The position numbers and the translations under genes are program-made. The notes below the pieces were generated by a model, which was given only the letters and a program-made list of their open reading frames with translations, was not told where the DNA came from and searched no databases. This document shows, piece by piece, positions 55,835-64,000 of a stretch of 64,000 nucleotides of DNA. Source of the stretch: an uncultured Roseobacter sp. (GTDB lineage Bacteria; Pseudomonadota; Alphaproteobacteria; Rhodobacterales; Rhodobacteraceae); the NCBI GenBank assembly GCA_947488305.1, contig CANKZM010000004.1, positions 253,501-317,500 of the forward strand, given 5' to 3'. Within the stretch, counting starts at the first letter, position 1, and each line of letters begins with the position of its first letter.

Positions 55835-57061
55835 ATGGCGAAGGCAACACAGGTGTCGCCACTGGCACCAAAGGGCTTTCCCAAGCTCCCGTTGATCGAA
55901 GGCGCTGAATTTGCGTCCGTCTCGGCAGGCGTCAAGTATAAGGACCGTGCGGACGTCATGCTCGCACGGTTGATCCCCGGTACAGCCATCGCCGGCGTCT
56001 TCACGCGGTCTGCAACACGGTCGGCACCAGTTCTGGATTGTCAGGCCAAACTCGGCGGCGATCCCAAAAAACCCGCAGCCATTCTCGTGAACTCTGGGAA
56101 CTCTAACGCGTTTACCGGTCGAAACGGGATCGATGCGGTAGCCGCGATTACCCAAGCGACCGCCGCTGCCTGCGACACTCCCGTGGATCGGGTCTTTACT
56201 GCATCTACCGGCGTAATCGGGGAGCCTCTGCCTTTTGATCGGATAACGCAGCACCTGGAAACTCTTGCGCGTACCACATCTGCAGACGCTATCGAAGACG
56301 CAGCACGCGCCATCATGACGACCGATACCTTCCCGAAAGGCGCTGGAGCGGAAATCGACATTGGTGGCAAGAAGGTGTCCATCGCCGGGATTGCCAAGGG
56401 TTCGGGGATGATCGCGCCGGATATGGCGACGATGCTGGTATACGTGTTTACCGATGCCCTGATTGGGCAAGCTGAGTTGCAGGCGCTACTTTCGAACCAC
56501 AACGAGCGCACGTTTAACTGCATCACAGTCGACAGCGACACCTCGACATCGGACAGCCTGATGGTTGCCGCGACCGGAGCGACTGGCGTTGATGTGACCG
56601 GTAATGAGGCTTTCTGCGAGGCATTGCATCAGGTCATGCTCGATCTGGCCCATCAGGTTGTGAAGGATGGCGAAGGTGCTACGAAATTCGTCGAGATTTC
56701 CGTTACTGGCGCTGCGTCCGATTTGGATGCCAAGACCCATGCGCTCTCAATCGCCAATTCACCGCTCGTCAAAACGGCCATCGCAGGCGAGGACCCGAAT
56801 TGGGGTCGCGTCGTCATGGCAGTCGGGAAATCCGGCGCGGCGGCCGACCGGGACAAGTTGTCGATCCGATTTGGAGACGTGCTCGTGGCCGAAAACGGGT
56901 GGGTCAGCCCGACCTACCGCGAAGATGATGCCGCAGCCCACATGAAAGGCGAAAAGATTGATATCCTAGTCGATGTAGGCCTCGGGGCTGGCGCAGCGAC
57001 AGTTTGGACATGCGATCTGACACATGGCTATATCTCGATCAACGCCGACTATCGATCCTGA
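55835..57061 (+). CDS. argJ: Bifunctional ornithine acetyltransferase / N-acetylglutamate synthase ArgJ
   Basis: ArgJ recycles acetyl groups in arginine biosynthesis. The 408-residue precursor self-cleaves before the nucleophilic threonine in GMIAPDMATMLVYVFTD (about residue 200). Other landmarks are ILVNSGNSNAFTGRNGID and DSDTSTSDSL, and the C-terminus GYISINADYRS. Whether it is mono- or bifunctional cannot be read from the sequence. It follows the parvulin gene by three bases and precedes mutT. Confidence 0.97.
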   Translation: MAKATQVSPLAPKGFPKLPLIEGAEFASVSAGVKYKDRADVMLARLIPGTAIAGVFTRSATRSAPVLDCQAKLGGDPKKPAAILVNSGNSNAFTGRNGIDAVAAITQATAAACDTPVDRVFTASTGVIGEPLPFDRITQHLETLARTTSADAIEDAARAIMTTDTFPKGAGAEIDIGGKKVSIAGIAKGSGMIAPDMATMLVYVFTDALIGQAELQALLSNHNERTFNCITVDSDTSTSDSLMVAATGATGVDVTGNEAFCEALHQVMLDLAHQVVKDGEGATKFVEISVTGAASDLDAKTHALSIANSPLVKTAIAGEDPNWGRVVMAVGKSGAAADRDKLSIRFGDVLVAENGWVSPTYREDDAAAHMKGEKIDILVDVGLGAGAATVWTCDLTHGYISINADYRS

Positions 57062-57077
57062 GGTTTCGGTGCATACG

Positions 57078-57476
57078 ATGAAAACCGTACTCGTCTCCGC
57101 TGTCGCACTTATCGATATCGACGGGCGCGTGCTGTTGGCACAAAGACCAGAGGGGAAATCGATGGCCGGGCTTTGGGAGTTTCCCGGCGGGAAGGTTGAA
57201 CCCGGCGAGACACCAGAAGTCGCCCTGATCCGCGAGCTTGAGGAAGAGTTGGGCATCAACACCTGGCAAAGCTGTCTTGCGCCCTTAACCTTCGCCAGCC
57301 ACAGCTACGACACGTTTCACTTGTTGATGCCGCTCTTTGCCTGCCGAAAATGGGAGGGCACACCACAGTCTCGGGAAGGGCAAAACCTGAAATGGGTTCG
57401 TGCGAATGATTTGAGAAACTACCCGATGCCAGCGGCCGATATACCATTAATTCCCGTATTACGGGATTTATTGTAA
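57078..57476 (+). CDS. mutT: (Deoxy)nucleoside triphosphate pyrophosphohydrolase, MutT/Nudix
   Basis: MutT hydrolyses 8-oxo-dGTP to prevent transversions. The 132-residue protein has a complete Nudix box (GGKVEPGETPEVALIRELEE, with EEL following), preceded by LLAQRPEGKSMAGLWEFP. The ATG at 57078 is the family-like start. A GTG at 57069 lies closer to the GAGG at 57060-57063, so translation could begin three codons earlier. It lies 16 bases after argJ and is probably co-transcribed. Confidence 0.93.
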   Translation: MKTVLVSAVALIDIDGRVLLAQRPEGKSMAGLWEFPGGKVEPGETPEVALIRELEEELGINTWQSCLAPLTFASHSYDTFHLLMPLFACRKWEGTPQSREGQNLKWVRANDLRNYPMPAADIPLIPVLRDLL

Positions 57477-57533
57477 CCAAATAGGAAGATTATTGCCGAT
57501 CGGTAAACAGTCGTTAACACATTGTTATTTTGT

Positions 57534-57562
57534 TTGTGACAATCTGTTAACCACGATTACAT
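57534..57562 (+). promoter_or_regulatory. Candidate promoter region for the 44-residue small protein
   Basis: The AT-rich intergenic region 57477-57595 holds TTGTGA (57534-57539) and TTACAT (57557-57562) 17 bases apart, a weak promoter match. It also has two GTTAAC palindromes (57513-57518 and 57546-57551) 33 bases apart, and TTAA-N7-TTAT (57514-57528), close to a CtrA box (TTAA-N7-TTAA). Each element is weak alone. Confidence 0.3.
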
Positions 57563-57595
57563 ATTTATCATGTCTTAATCCTGGGGAGGACCGAC

Positions 57596-57730
57596 ATGCT
57601 TAGAACCATCATCTTGGGAAGCGCCATATCCGTTCAAGGTATATTCGTGCGCGCCTTACCTGATGGCAGAATTGTCGTGCAAGTCGATAAAGAAACCTAC
57701 GCAGGCGTACCGGTCACTAGAGCCGCCTGA
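57596..57730 (+). CDS. Small conserved hypothetical protein (44 residues)
   Basis: ATG at 57596 is preceded by a strong GGGGAGGA at 5-base spacing, and the ORF ends in TGA at 57728-57730. The product (MLRTIILGSAISVQGIFV, then RALPDGRIVVQVDKETYAG, ending PVTRAA) has a hydrophobic N-terminal half and a charged, strand-like C-terminal half. I recall near-identical short proteins in other Roseobacter genomes, which supports expression, but no function is known. It has its own terminator directly downstream, so it is an independent unit, divergent in placement from infB. Confidence 0.75.
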   Translation: MLRTIILGSAISVQGIFVRALPDGRIVVQVDKETYAGVPVTRAA

Positions 57731-57758
57731 CAGGTTCGAAGGAACGAATAGTAAAAAA

Positions 57759-57785
57759 GGGGTACCCGGCAGGTACCCCTTTTTT
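57759..57785. terminator. Bidirectional Rho-independent terminator between the small protein gene and infB
   Basis: GGGGTACC (57759-57766) pairs perfectly with GGTACCCC (57772-57779) around CGGCA. T's follow at 57780-57785 for the plus strand, and six A's at 57753-57758 give the U run for the minus strand. It therefore ends both the small-protein gene and the infB operon, whose stop is at 57807. Confidence 0.93.
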
Positions 57786-57806
57786 GTTTTTAATATCAGA
57801 TATATA

Positions 57807-60284
57807 TCAAGTCAAAGTACGAGTGATTTCTTCACGTTCGAAGATTTCGATCACATCGTCAGCACGGATGTCGTCATAGTTCTCAAACGCCATACCGCAT
57901 TCCTGACCCGACTGAACCTCGGCAACTTCATCCTTGAAACGCTTGAGCGTTTTGAGCGTCCCTTCGTGAATCACCACGTTGTCCCGCAACAAACGGACAC
58001 CGGCCGAGCGACGCGCAACGCCTTCGGTCACGAGACAGCCAGCCACTTTGCCAACGCCGGTCACTTTGAAGACTTCTTTGATTGTCGCATAGCCAATGAA
58101 GTTTTCGCGGATTTCCGCCGATAGCAACCCGGAGGCTGCCGCCTTCACATCATCCACAAGGTCATAGATGACCGAGTAGTAACGGATTTCCACGCCCTTC
58201 TGGTTGGCAGTGTTTCGCGCAGAGGCGTTGGCTCGCACGTTGAACCCCATGATTGGCGCTTCGGACGCTTCGGCCAAACCTACATCGGTTTCCGTGATCG
58301 CACCAACACCGGAGTGAAGAACCCGCACGCGCACTTCGTCGTTGCCGATCTTCTCCATCGCTTGAACGATCGCTTCGGCAGAACCCTGAACATCGGCCTT
58401 CACAAGGATTGGAAGCTCGCTGACGTTTTCATCTGCTTTGGCATTCGCCATCAGCTGCTCAAGCGTGGTCGCCGCACCTGCAGCCGCACGTTTGTCCTTA
58501 GCCGCCTGCTCGCGATAGGCCGCGATCTCACGGGCCTGTGCTTCCGTATCGGTCACATTCAACACGTCACCCGCTTCGGGTGTGCCGTTCAGGCCAAGCA
58601 CTTCAACCGGAACAGAGGGGCCAGCCTCTTTGACACGTTCGCCCTTGTCGTTGATGAGCGCACGGACCTTACCGTATTGCTCCCCGACAACAAAGATGTC
58701 GCCCTGTCGCAACGTGCCATTCTGAATCAGAACGGTTGCGACCGGACCCCGGCCCACGTCAAGCTGCGCTTCGATTACCGCACCTTGCGCCGCACGATCC
58801 GGGTTGGCTTTCAGTTCAAGGATCTCGGCTTGCAGCGCAATCGCTTCCAGCAGTTCATCCAGCCCCTGCCCCGTGATTGCGGAAACTTCGACATCCTGCA
58901 CTTCACCGGACATCTTTTCGACGATCACTTCGTGCTGCAGCAGATCGGTGCGCACTTTGTCAGGGTCCGCAGCTGGTCGGTCGATCTTGTTGATCGCGAC
59001 GATCATCGGAACTTCCGCCGCTTTCGCGTGGTTGATCGCTTCAATCGTCTGAGGCATCACCGCGTCATCCGCAGCAACCACCAGAACAACGATATCCGTC
59101 ACCTGCGCTCCGCGGGACCGCATGGAGGTAAAGGCCGCGTGGCCCGGCGTGTCGAGGAAGCTCAGCAACTGCCCACCATCGGTTTTCACCTGATAAGCGC
59201 CGATGTGCTGCGTGATACCACCAGCTTCGCCGGCAACGACCTTTGCATTCCGGATTGCGTCCAGAAGCGACGTCTTACCGTGGTCGACGTGCCCCATGAT
59301 GGTGATGACCGGTGGGCGCGACTGAAGATCCGTTGGATCGTCCTCGACCTCTTTGATCACATCTTCCACATCAGCGTCCGATACACGAACCACCTTGTGG
59401 CCGAACTCCTCGACGATCAGTTCCGCTGTATCCGCATCGATGGTCTGGTTCTGTGTCACCATCATGCCGTTGTTCATCAGTGCCTTGACGACAGCGCCAA
59501 CTTTCTCAGACATCCGGTTCGCCAGTTCGGAAACGACGATCGCTTCGGGAACTTGAACGTCCCGCATGACCTTTTCACGCTCGACCTGGCCACCCATGGC
59601 TTTCTGACGAGCGCGCTCCTGCTTGCGCTTCATGGCAGCCATGGAACGTTGACGTCCACCTTCACCACCGGCAAGCGCCTGATTAAGTGTCAGCTTACCT
59701 GAACGACGGCTGTCTTCGTTGCCTTTGCCGCCCCGCTTGTTGTCACGGTCACGATCCTGTTGCTGCTTACGCGGTGCAGGGTCTGGCGCAGCCTTGGCGG
59801 TAGGGCGCTGAACAACGGGTTCTTCCGCTGGTGCCGCTGCAGCTTTGGCGGCGGCTTCGACTTCGGCCTGGCGTCGCTTGTCTTCCTCGGCTTTTGCCTT
59901 GAGGCTTTCCTCGCGCTCACGCTCTTCGCGCTCACGTGCCTCCTGCTCCGCACGGCGCCGCTCACGGTCTTCCGCGCGGGCTTTTTCTTCCGCTTCGCGG
60001 GCGGCTGATTCTTCGGCTTCACGGGCTTTCGCAGCCTGAACAGCTTTCAACCGGCGTTCCATCTCCGCATCGGATATACCAGCCGGGCGCCTGGACGGAT
60101 CGCCCACGCCAGCTGCCGCACCGGCACTTGGCTTCGCGGCACCCGCCTTGGGAACCACAACGCGTTTCCGTTTGGTCTCAACCACGACGTTCTTGGTCCG
60201 CCCGTGGCTAAAGCTCTGCTTTACGTTGCCCGGACGCGCGCCGCCGCGCAGACCCAATGTTTTTTTGCCGTCAGTATCGCTCAT
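57807..60284 (-). CDS. infB: Translation initiation factor IF-2
   Basis: This GTPase places initiator tRNA on the 30S subunit. Of 825 residues, an N-terminal highly charged Ala/Glu/Arg repeat region runs to about 210. The GTPase domain follows at about 325-490 ([39 protein letters not shown]), then domains II-IV. The length is usual for alphaproteobacteria. It lies nine bases downstream of the YlxR-like gene in the rimP-nusA-ylxR-infB operon. Confidence 0.98.
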   Translation of the reverse strand: MSDTDGKKTLGLRGGARPGNVKQSFSHGRTKNVVVETKRKRVVVPKAGAAKPSAGAAAGVGDPSRRPAGISDAEMERRLKAVQAAKAREAEESAAREAEEKARAEDRERRRAEQEAREREEREREESLKAKAEEDKRRQAEVEAAAKAAAAPAEEPVVQRPTAKAAPDPAPRKQQQDRDRDNKRGGKGNEDSRRSGKLTLNQALAGGEGGRQRSMAAMKRKQERARQKAMGGQVEREKVMRDVQVPEAIVVSELANRMSEKVGAVVKALMNNGMMVTQNQTIDADTAELIVEEFGHKVVRVSDADVEDVIKEVEDDPTDLQSRPPVITIMGHVDHGKTSLLDAIRNAKVVAGEAGGITQHIGAYQVKTDGGQLLSFLDTPGHAAFTSMRSRGAQVTDIVVLVVAADDAVMPQTIEAINHAKAAEVPMIVAINKIDRPAADPDKVRTDLLQHEVIVEKMSGEVQDVEVSAITGQGLDELLEAIALQAEILELKANPDRAAQGAVIEAQLDVGRGPVATVLIQNGTLRQGDIFVVGEQYGKVRALINDKGERVKEAGPSVPVEVLGLNGTPEAGDVLNVTDTEAQAREIAAYREQAAKDKRAAAGAATTLEQLMANAKADENVSELPILVKADVQGSAEAIVQAMEKIGNDEVRVRVLHSGVGAITETDVGLAEASEAPIMGFNVRANASARNTANQKGVEIRYYSVIYDLVDDVKAAASGLLSAEIRENFIGYATIKEVFKVTGVGKVAGCLVTEGVARRSAGVRLLRDNVVIHEGTLKTLKRFKDEVAEVQSGQECGMAFENYDDIRADDVIEIFEREEITRTLT

Positions 60285-60293
60285 GTAGCTCGT

Positions 60294-60914
60294 CTATCCT
60301 TTCGGAGGGCTTCCGCCATCCTCTTTTACGCGCACGCCTTTAAGTCTTTGGGCTTCCTCTACAACACGTTGAGTGAGTCCACCAGAGGCGAGCGCCCCAT
60401 GTATCACAGTTTGGCGACCAAATGCCAAACCCAATTCGTCTGCCGTCAACCAGCCAATATATGACCCGTAGTGCGGCGTACTCAGTTTCGATTTTCCGCG
60501 GCCCGAACCATCGACCGCCTGAATGAGGACTTCGGCCTCTTCCATCTGCAACCAGTTCTTGACCTTCTCAAACCCAGCGACAGCCTTGCCTGCCTTACGC
60601 TGCAGTGAAATCAGGTCAACAACACGACGCGCCAACTGGCGTTCAACCTCATCCGCGAGCCCTTGGGCCGCTTTGAGAGGGGCTTTCGCCGAGCGCGCAA
60701 ACAAACCTTTGGTAGCCGCTTTGTCAATGGCGTTCCGGTCTGCGGCCACATAGATGCCCCGACCTGGGAGTTTCCCCAGAATATCCGGCACAACTTGACC
60801 GTCCGGACCTGCAACAAACCGTATCAATCCAAATTTAGGATGTACTTCGCCCGTTACAATACACTTGCGATCAGGACCGTCACCGCGGTCTTTGGGAGCG
60901 CCACCGCGACCCAT
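60294..60914 (-). CDS. YlxR-family RNA-binding protein with L7Ae-like domain
   Basis: The 206-residue protein has the YlxR/DUF448 motif GEVHPKFGLIRFV followed by GRGIYVAADRNAI. A second domain at about 100-185 resembles ribosomal protein L7Ae/L30e (VVDLISLQRKAGKAVAGFEK; DELGLAFGRQTVIHGAL). This two-domain form is normal in alphaproteobacteria, where YlxR and an L7Ae-like gene are separate in Gram-positives. It sits between nusA and infB, and probably binds RNA in transcription or translation. Confidence 0.9.
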   Translation of the reverse strand: MGRGGAPKDRGDGPDRKCIVTGEVHPKFGLIRFVAGPDGQVVPDILGKLPGRGIYVAADRNAIDKAATKGLFARSAKAPLKAAQGLADEVERQLARRVVDLISLQRKAGKAVAGFEKVKNWLQMEEAEVLIQAVDGSGRGKSKLSTPHYGSYIGWLTADELGLAFGRQTVIHGALASGGLTQRVVEEAQRLKGVRVKEDGGSPPKG

Positions 60915-60935
60915 CGTGAACCCCGAGGTCTGAGA

Positions 60936-62558
60936 TCAGACCTCGGCTTCCTCCGTTTCATCACCGATTTCGTCTTCGGCGGCGGCCTCGGCCTCAAGTT
61001 CGGCTGGATCAACCCAGCCCAACATCACCCGCGCCGTCATGATAAGGTCCTGCGCTTCTTCCAGAGAGACGTCAAAAGGCTCCAGCACGCCGTCGTCTTT
61101 GACACGTTCCCCATCAACGGTGGTCCATCCACCTGCCAATTCCCAGTCGGCACAAGTAGCGAAGTCTTCCAGCGTCTTGACGTCATCCTTCGCAAGCGCT
61201 TCGATCATTTGCGGGGTCAGGCCTTCGAACTCAACGAGGCTGTCTTCGACGCCCAGCGCACGGGCGGCTTCCAGAGCGGCCTTGTTCTGCGCTTCCAAAA
61301 CATCACGTGCCCGGGCCTGAAGCTCATTTGCGGTGTCTTCATCGACGCCATCAATGACTAGCAGCTCGTCCAACTCGACGTAAGCAACCTCTTCAAGGCT
61401 CGTAAATCCTTCGGAAACAAGAAGTTGTGCGAAGAATTCATCCAAATCAAGATTGTCGACGAAAAGCTTGGTGCGCAGTTCAAACTCTGCCTGACGGCGC
61501 TGGCTTTCCTGCTCTTCGGTCATGATATCGATGTCGAGCGCGGTCAGCTGCGATGCCAGACGCACGTTCTGACCGCGACGCCCGATAGCAAGGCTCAACT
61601 GCTCTTCGGGCACGACAACTTCGATCTTGCCTGCTTCTTCATCGAGAACAACCTTGGAGACTTCTGCCGGTTGCAGCGCGTTCACAAGGAAGGTCGGCTG
61701 ATCTTCATTCCATGGAATGATGTCGATTTTCTCGCCCTGCAATTCGTTGACCACCGCCTGAACGCGGCTGCCGCGCATACCGACGCAGGCCCCGACCGGA
61801 TCAATCGAGTTGTCATAAGAGATCACGGCGATCTTTGCGCGTGAGCCCGGATCACGGGCCACCGCTTTAATCTCGATGATGCCGTCGTAAATCTCCGGCA
61901 CTTCCATTTTGAACAGTTCCGCCATGAACTCTGGCGCGGTTCGGCTCAGGAAAATCTGCGGGCCACGCTGTTCGCGGCGCACATCTTTGATGTAGACGCG
62001 AATACGGTCATTGGGGCGGTAGCTTTCGCGGCCGATCTTCTCGTTTCGGCGCAGAATCGCTTCGCCCGCGCCCACATCGACGATGACGTTGCCGTATTCC
62101 TCGCGCTTGACCAGGCCGTTGATGATGGTGCCGGCACGATCCTTGAATTCCTCGTACTGACGGTCGCGCTCGGCCTCACGGACTTTTTGCAGAATCACCT
62201 GTTTGGCGGATTGTGCCGCGATCCGACCCATCTCTACCGGCGGAACTTCTTCGATGAACTCCTGCCCAACTTCCGGGTTTTCCATATATTGCTTGGCCTG
62301 CTCAACGGTGAACTCGGCCTGATAGTTTTCCAGATCTTCGTCTTCGACCACGGTGCGGACCCGGGTGAAGGTCGCGCGACCCGTTTTCCGGTCGATGTGC
62401 ACACGAATGTCCATCTCGGCGCCGTAGCGGGACTTGGCCGCACGTGCGAGTGATTCTTCCATCGCTTCGACCACCAATCCGGGGTCGATCATCTTTTCGC
62501 GGGCCACGGCCTCGGCGGTTTGCAAAAGCTCCAGCTGATTTGCAGATGTAATGGCCAT
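60936..62558 (-). CDS. nusA: Transcription termination/antitermination factor NusA
   Basis: The 540-residue protein has the N-terminal RNA-polymerase-binding domain, S1 (about 135-200), two KH domains (GACVGMRGSRVQAVVNELQGE; LAIGRRGQNVRLASQL), and two C-terminal acidic repeats ending in a glutamate-rich tail. It regulates pausing, termination and antitermination. Its ATG directly follows the rimP stop, so it is in the rimP-nusA-ylxR-infB operon. Confidence 0.98.
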   Translation of the reverse strand: MAITSANQLELLQTAEAVAREKMIDPGLVVEAMEESLARAAKSRYGAEMDIRVHIDRKTGRATFTRVRTVVEDEDLENYQAEFTVEQAKQYMENPEVGQEFIEEVPPVEMGRIAAQSAKQVILQKVREAERDRQYEEFKDRAGTIINGLVKREEYGNVIVDVGAGEAILRRNEKIGRESYRPNDRIRVYIKDVRREQRGPQIFLSRTAPEFMAELFKMEVPEIYDGIIEIKAVARDPGSRAKIAVISYDNSIDPVGACVGMRGSRVQAVVNELQGEKIDIIPWNEDQPTFLVNALQPAEVSKVVLDEEAGKIEVVVPEEQLSLAIGRRGQNVRLASQLTALDIDIMTEEQESQRRQAEFELRTKLFVDNLDLDEFFAQLLVSEGFTSLEEVAYVELDELLVIDGVDEDTANELQARARDVLEAQNKAALEAARALGVEDSLVEFEGLTPQMIEALAKDDVKTLEDFATCADWELAGGWTTVDGERVKDDGVLEPFDVSLEEAQDLIMTARVMLGWVDPAELEAEAAAEDEIGDETEEAEV

Positions 62559-63149
62559 TTATTGCTCTCCCTTGGCGGAAATTTCCGTCTCTGTCTCGTC
62601 AGATATTTCGTCAAACTTGGTTTCGTCCAATGCGCCCGCAGCTTTGCGCTGGCGCAACATTTCCTTGATCAGATCATCGGTCAGCACAAGCTTGGCCTCC
62701 GACAACCAGTCGAATTTCAAACCGATGGTGCCTTCGGCGACGTTGATCAGCACTTCATCGTCCTCAACACCCGCCAGCTCGCCTTTGAAACGGCGGCGCC
62801 CGTCAATCATCTCGGCGGTTTCGATCTTGGCCTCATAGCCTTCGAACATCTCGAAGTCCTTGAGCCGCGTCAGCGGGCGATCAATCCCCGGACTGGAAAC
62901 TTCCAGCGTGTACTCATCCAGGATCGGATCCTCGACATCCAACACCGCACCAACGGCTTGGCTGATCTCTGCACAATCATCGACTTCGATGCCACCATCG
63001 GGCTTATCGGCCATGATCTGCAGTGTTGTTGTCTTGCCGGACATCAGCCGCACGCGCACCAGCTCAAACCCCATATCCTCGATCACCGGGGTGATGATCT
63101 CGGCCATGCGGCGGTCAATGGCGGCTTTGGCAATCAGGTCGTTGGTCAT
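62559..63149 (-). CDS. rimP: Ribosome maturation factor RimP
   Basis: RimP helps mature the 30S subunit. The 196-residue protein has the N-terminal domain [20 protein letters not shown] and [15 protein letters not shown], the [15 protein letters not shown] motif, and a C-terminal SH3-like part. The start at 63149 is chosen for the AGGA five bases upstream; the Met at 63167 lacks a Shine-Dalgarno. A terminator-like hairpin lies 27 bases before the start, so rimP expression may depend on readthrough or on a very close promoter. Confidence 0.94.
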   Translation of the reverse strand: MTNDLIAKAAIDRRMAEIITPVIEDMGFELVRVRLMSGKTTTLQIMADKPDGGIEVDDCAEISQAVGAVLDVEDPILDEYTLEVSSPGIDRPLTRLKDFEMFEGYEAKIETAEMIDGRRRFKGELAGVEDDEVLINVAEGTIGLKFDWLSEAKLVLTDDLIKEMLRQRKAAGALDETKFDEISDETETEISAKGEQ

Positions 63150-63175
63150 AGGTCCTGCGGGTTTCATTCAAGCAC

Positions 63176-63199
63176 AAAAAAACGGGCGCGCGGCCCGTT
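63176..63199 (-). terminator. Terminator-like hairpin just upstream of rimP
   Basis: On the minus strand, AACGGGC (63199-63193) pairs with GCCCGTT (63187-63181) around a 5-base CGCGC loop, followed by a run of T's through about 63176. The T run ends 26 bases before the rimP start. It may end the upstream peptide-transporter gene, or act as an attenuator for the rimP-nusA-ylxR-infB operon. Confidence 0.75.
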
Positions 63200-63293
63200 G
63201 AATTATCCGGTGGAGCTTTTGGTTTGGACCCGAAAGCGCCGCTGTTAAAAGCCATATAGACCCGCGCCGCTGCCACCGCAACCCCTGATCGTG

Positions 63294-64000
63294 TCAGGCC
63301 ATCCACCAACGCTCCGCCGCACGCAGGTTATCCAGTGGCCAACGCCTGCCGATCTGGCTGGGCAGAGCGATACAGCGATCGACCGCGGTATTCATGAAAT
63401 GCTCTTCCGGCAACATGGTGATGTTGGTCGCGTCACCCAGATCGGCAATATGCGTGAGGTCAGCGACATCCACGTATTTATCCCTCAGGGCTTCGGCACG
63501 GACGGCGTCGGCAGATAGCGCCACCAGTTCGACTTCATCAAACCAACCGGAAAGGCCGTCTTTGTAGTGCATCTCGACGCGGTGCGCCAAAAGCTGGCGG
63601 CCGGGCTGGAATTTATGGACGCGGTATAGCCCGGTGCCGATCCCGTCCCGCATGGCCGCTTCCATATGGTCAGCCGGATAGATCACAAGGCGCGGGTCCG
63701 ACAGGCGATACGGGAAATCTGGGTCTCCCTCGCTCAATTCAACGCGAACACGATTATCACCGACCTGCAAAACCTGTGTCACGTCGGCAAGAAGCGTATC
63801 CCGGTGCAGATCGAACGAGGCCATGACATCTGCTGGGCCGAAATCCTGAGCATTGTGGAAGGTCACGCCCGCACGAAGCTCAAGCACCCAGCTTCGAGCG
63901 TCGGATGATCCCGTCCATTGCGTTGCCAATTCCCCCCGCAAGGTGCCATCTGCCGCGATTTCGGTCAGCGTATCAAACACGGTCCCGACCATTGCAACAT
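63294..64000 (-). CDS. Peptide ABC transporter substrate-binding protein (5' end outside window)
   Basis: Only the C-terminal 235 codons are in the window and the frame is open to base 64000. FDTLTEIAADGTLRGELATQW, FHNAQDFGPADVMASFDLHRD and GTGLYRVHKFQPGRQ match the SBP_bac_5 family, periplasmic receptors for oligopeptides and related solutes. The end is truncated relative to full-length family members, which usually exceed 500 residues; that cannot be judged without the upstream part. It is on the same strand as rimP but separated by a terminator-like hairpin. Confidence 0.82.
   Translation of the reverse strand, partial: VAMVGTVFDTLTEIAADGTLRGELATQWTGSSDARSWVLELRAGVTFHNAQDFGPADVMASFDLHRDTLLADVTQVLQVGDNRVRVELSEGDPDFPYRLSDPRLVIYPADHMEAAMRDGIGTGLYRVHKFQPGRQLLAHRVEMHYKDGLSGWFDEVELVALSADAVRAEALRDKYVDVADLTHIADLGDATNITMLPEEHFMNTAVDRCIALPSQIGRRWPLDNLRAAERWWMA

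Noticed and set aside
58314-59702. 462-codon plus-strand ORF opposite infB
   Set aside because: It is a codon-bias shadow of infB, rich in histidine and arginine with no recognisable domain.

Overview
This window comes from a Gram-negative alphaproteobacterium, most likely a marine Roseobacter-group member of the Rhodobacteraceae. The evidence is gene order and protein type: gpmI-envC-ctpA, rnd-kdsD-lptC-lptA-lptB-hpf-ptsN and rimP-nusA-ylxR-infB, a DUF1285 gene divergent from a MoxR/DUF58/DUF4159 operon, a VPLPA-CTERM protein, and the moderately GC-rich codon use. It reads as chromosomal core. I see no insertion sequence, prophage, CRISPR array, rRNA or tRNA gene, and no gene that is clearly broken. 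Genes are packed tightly, with many 1-4 base stop/start overlaps, and no gene-free stretch exceeds 300 bases.

Layout. 1-8.2 kb: the tail of a GntR-type regulator, a minus-strand operon for glycolysis and cell-wall cleavage (gpmI, envC, ctpA), a zinc-finger protein, a small membrane protein, and polA. 8.2-18.8 kb: a hydroxypyruvate-isomerase-like protein with altered metal ligands, DUF1285, the four-gene MoxR-DUF58-DUF4159-membrane-protein operon, and a soluble hybrid histidine kinase. 18.8-25.4 kb: yaaA and recQ, YggT, an UMF1-type transporter, mepA and a phytase-like secreted protein. 25.5-28.7 kb: a queuosine-precursor transporter, an unusual structured leader or small RNA with a tiny ORF, a VOC protein, the ribosome-rescue factor arfB, a small hypothetical protein and a drug/metabolite transporter. 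28.7-33.5 kb: RNase D, Kdo-precursor synthesis and LPS transport (kdsD, lptCAB), ribosome hibernation (hpf) and ptsN.

33.5-43.5 kb is a surface-polysaccharide island. It holds a two-part sulfotransferase, a core-2/I-branching-type glycosyltransferase, two paralogous glycosyltransferases, galU, kdsB, cysQ, a polysaccharide-export ABC permease and a rhamnosyltransferase-like gene. CysQ hydrolyses the PAP left by sulfotransferases, KdsB makes CMP-Kdo and GalU makes UDP-glucose, so I infer a sulfated, possibly Kdo-linked surface glycan. 43.7-49.3 kb: a VPLPA-CTERM secreted protein with its own dyad and terminator, alkB, dnaK-dnaJ and radC. 49.3-57.5 kb: a phosphate-binding-like/OmpA fusion, an unknown exported protein, secA, a parvulin isomerase, argJ and mutT. 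57.6-64 kb: a 44-residue small protein between a promoter-like region and a bidirectional terminator, the infB-ylxR-nusA-rimP operon (minus strand) with a terminator-like hairpin just before rimP, and the 3' part of a peptide-transporter binding protein.

The most unusual element is at 26192-26366. It has a Shine-Dalgarno sequence matching the complement of the 16S rRNA 3' end over about 15 bases, an 18-codon ORF, three mutually exclusive pairings (one masking that Shine-Dalgarno), and an intrinsic terminator only 36 bases before the VOC-arfB operon. Positions and motifs were read directly. Family assignments rest on recognised motifs, and no database search was run.
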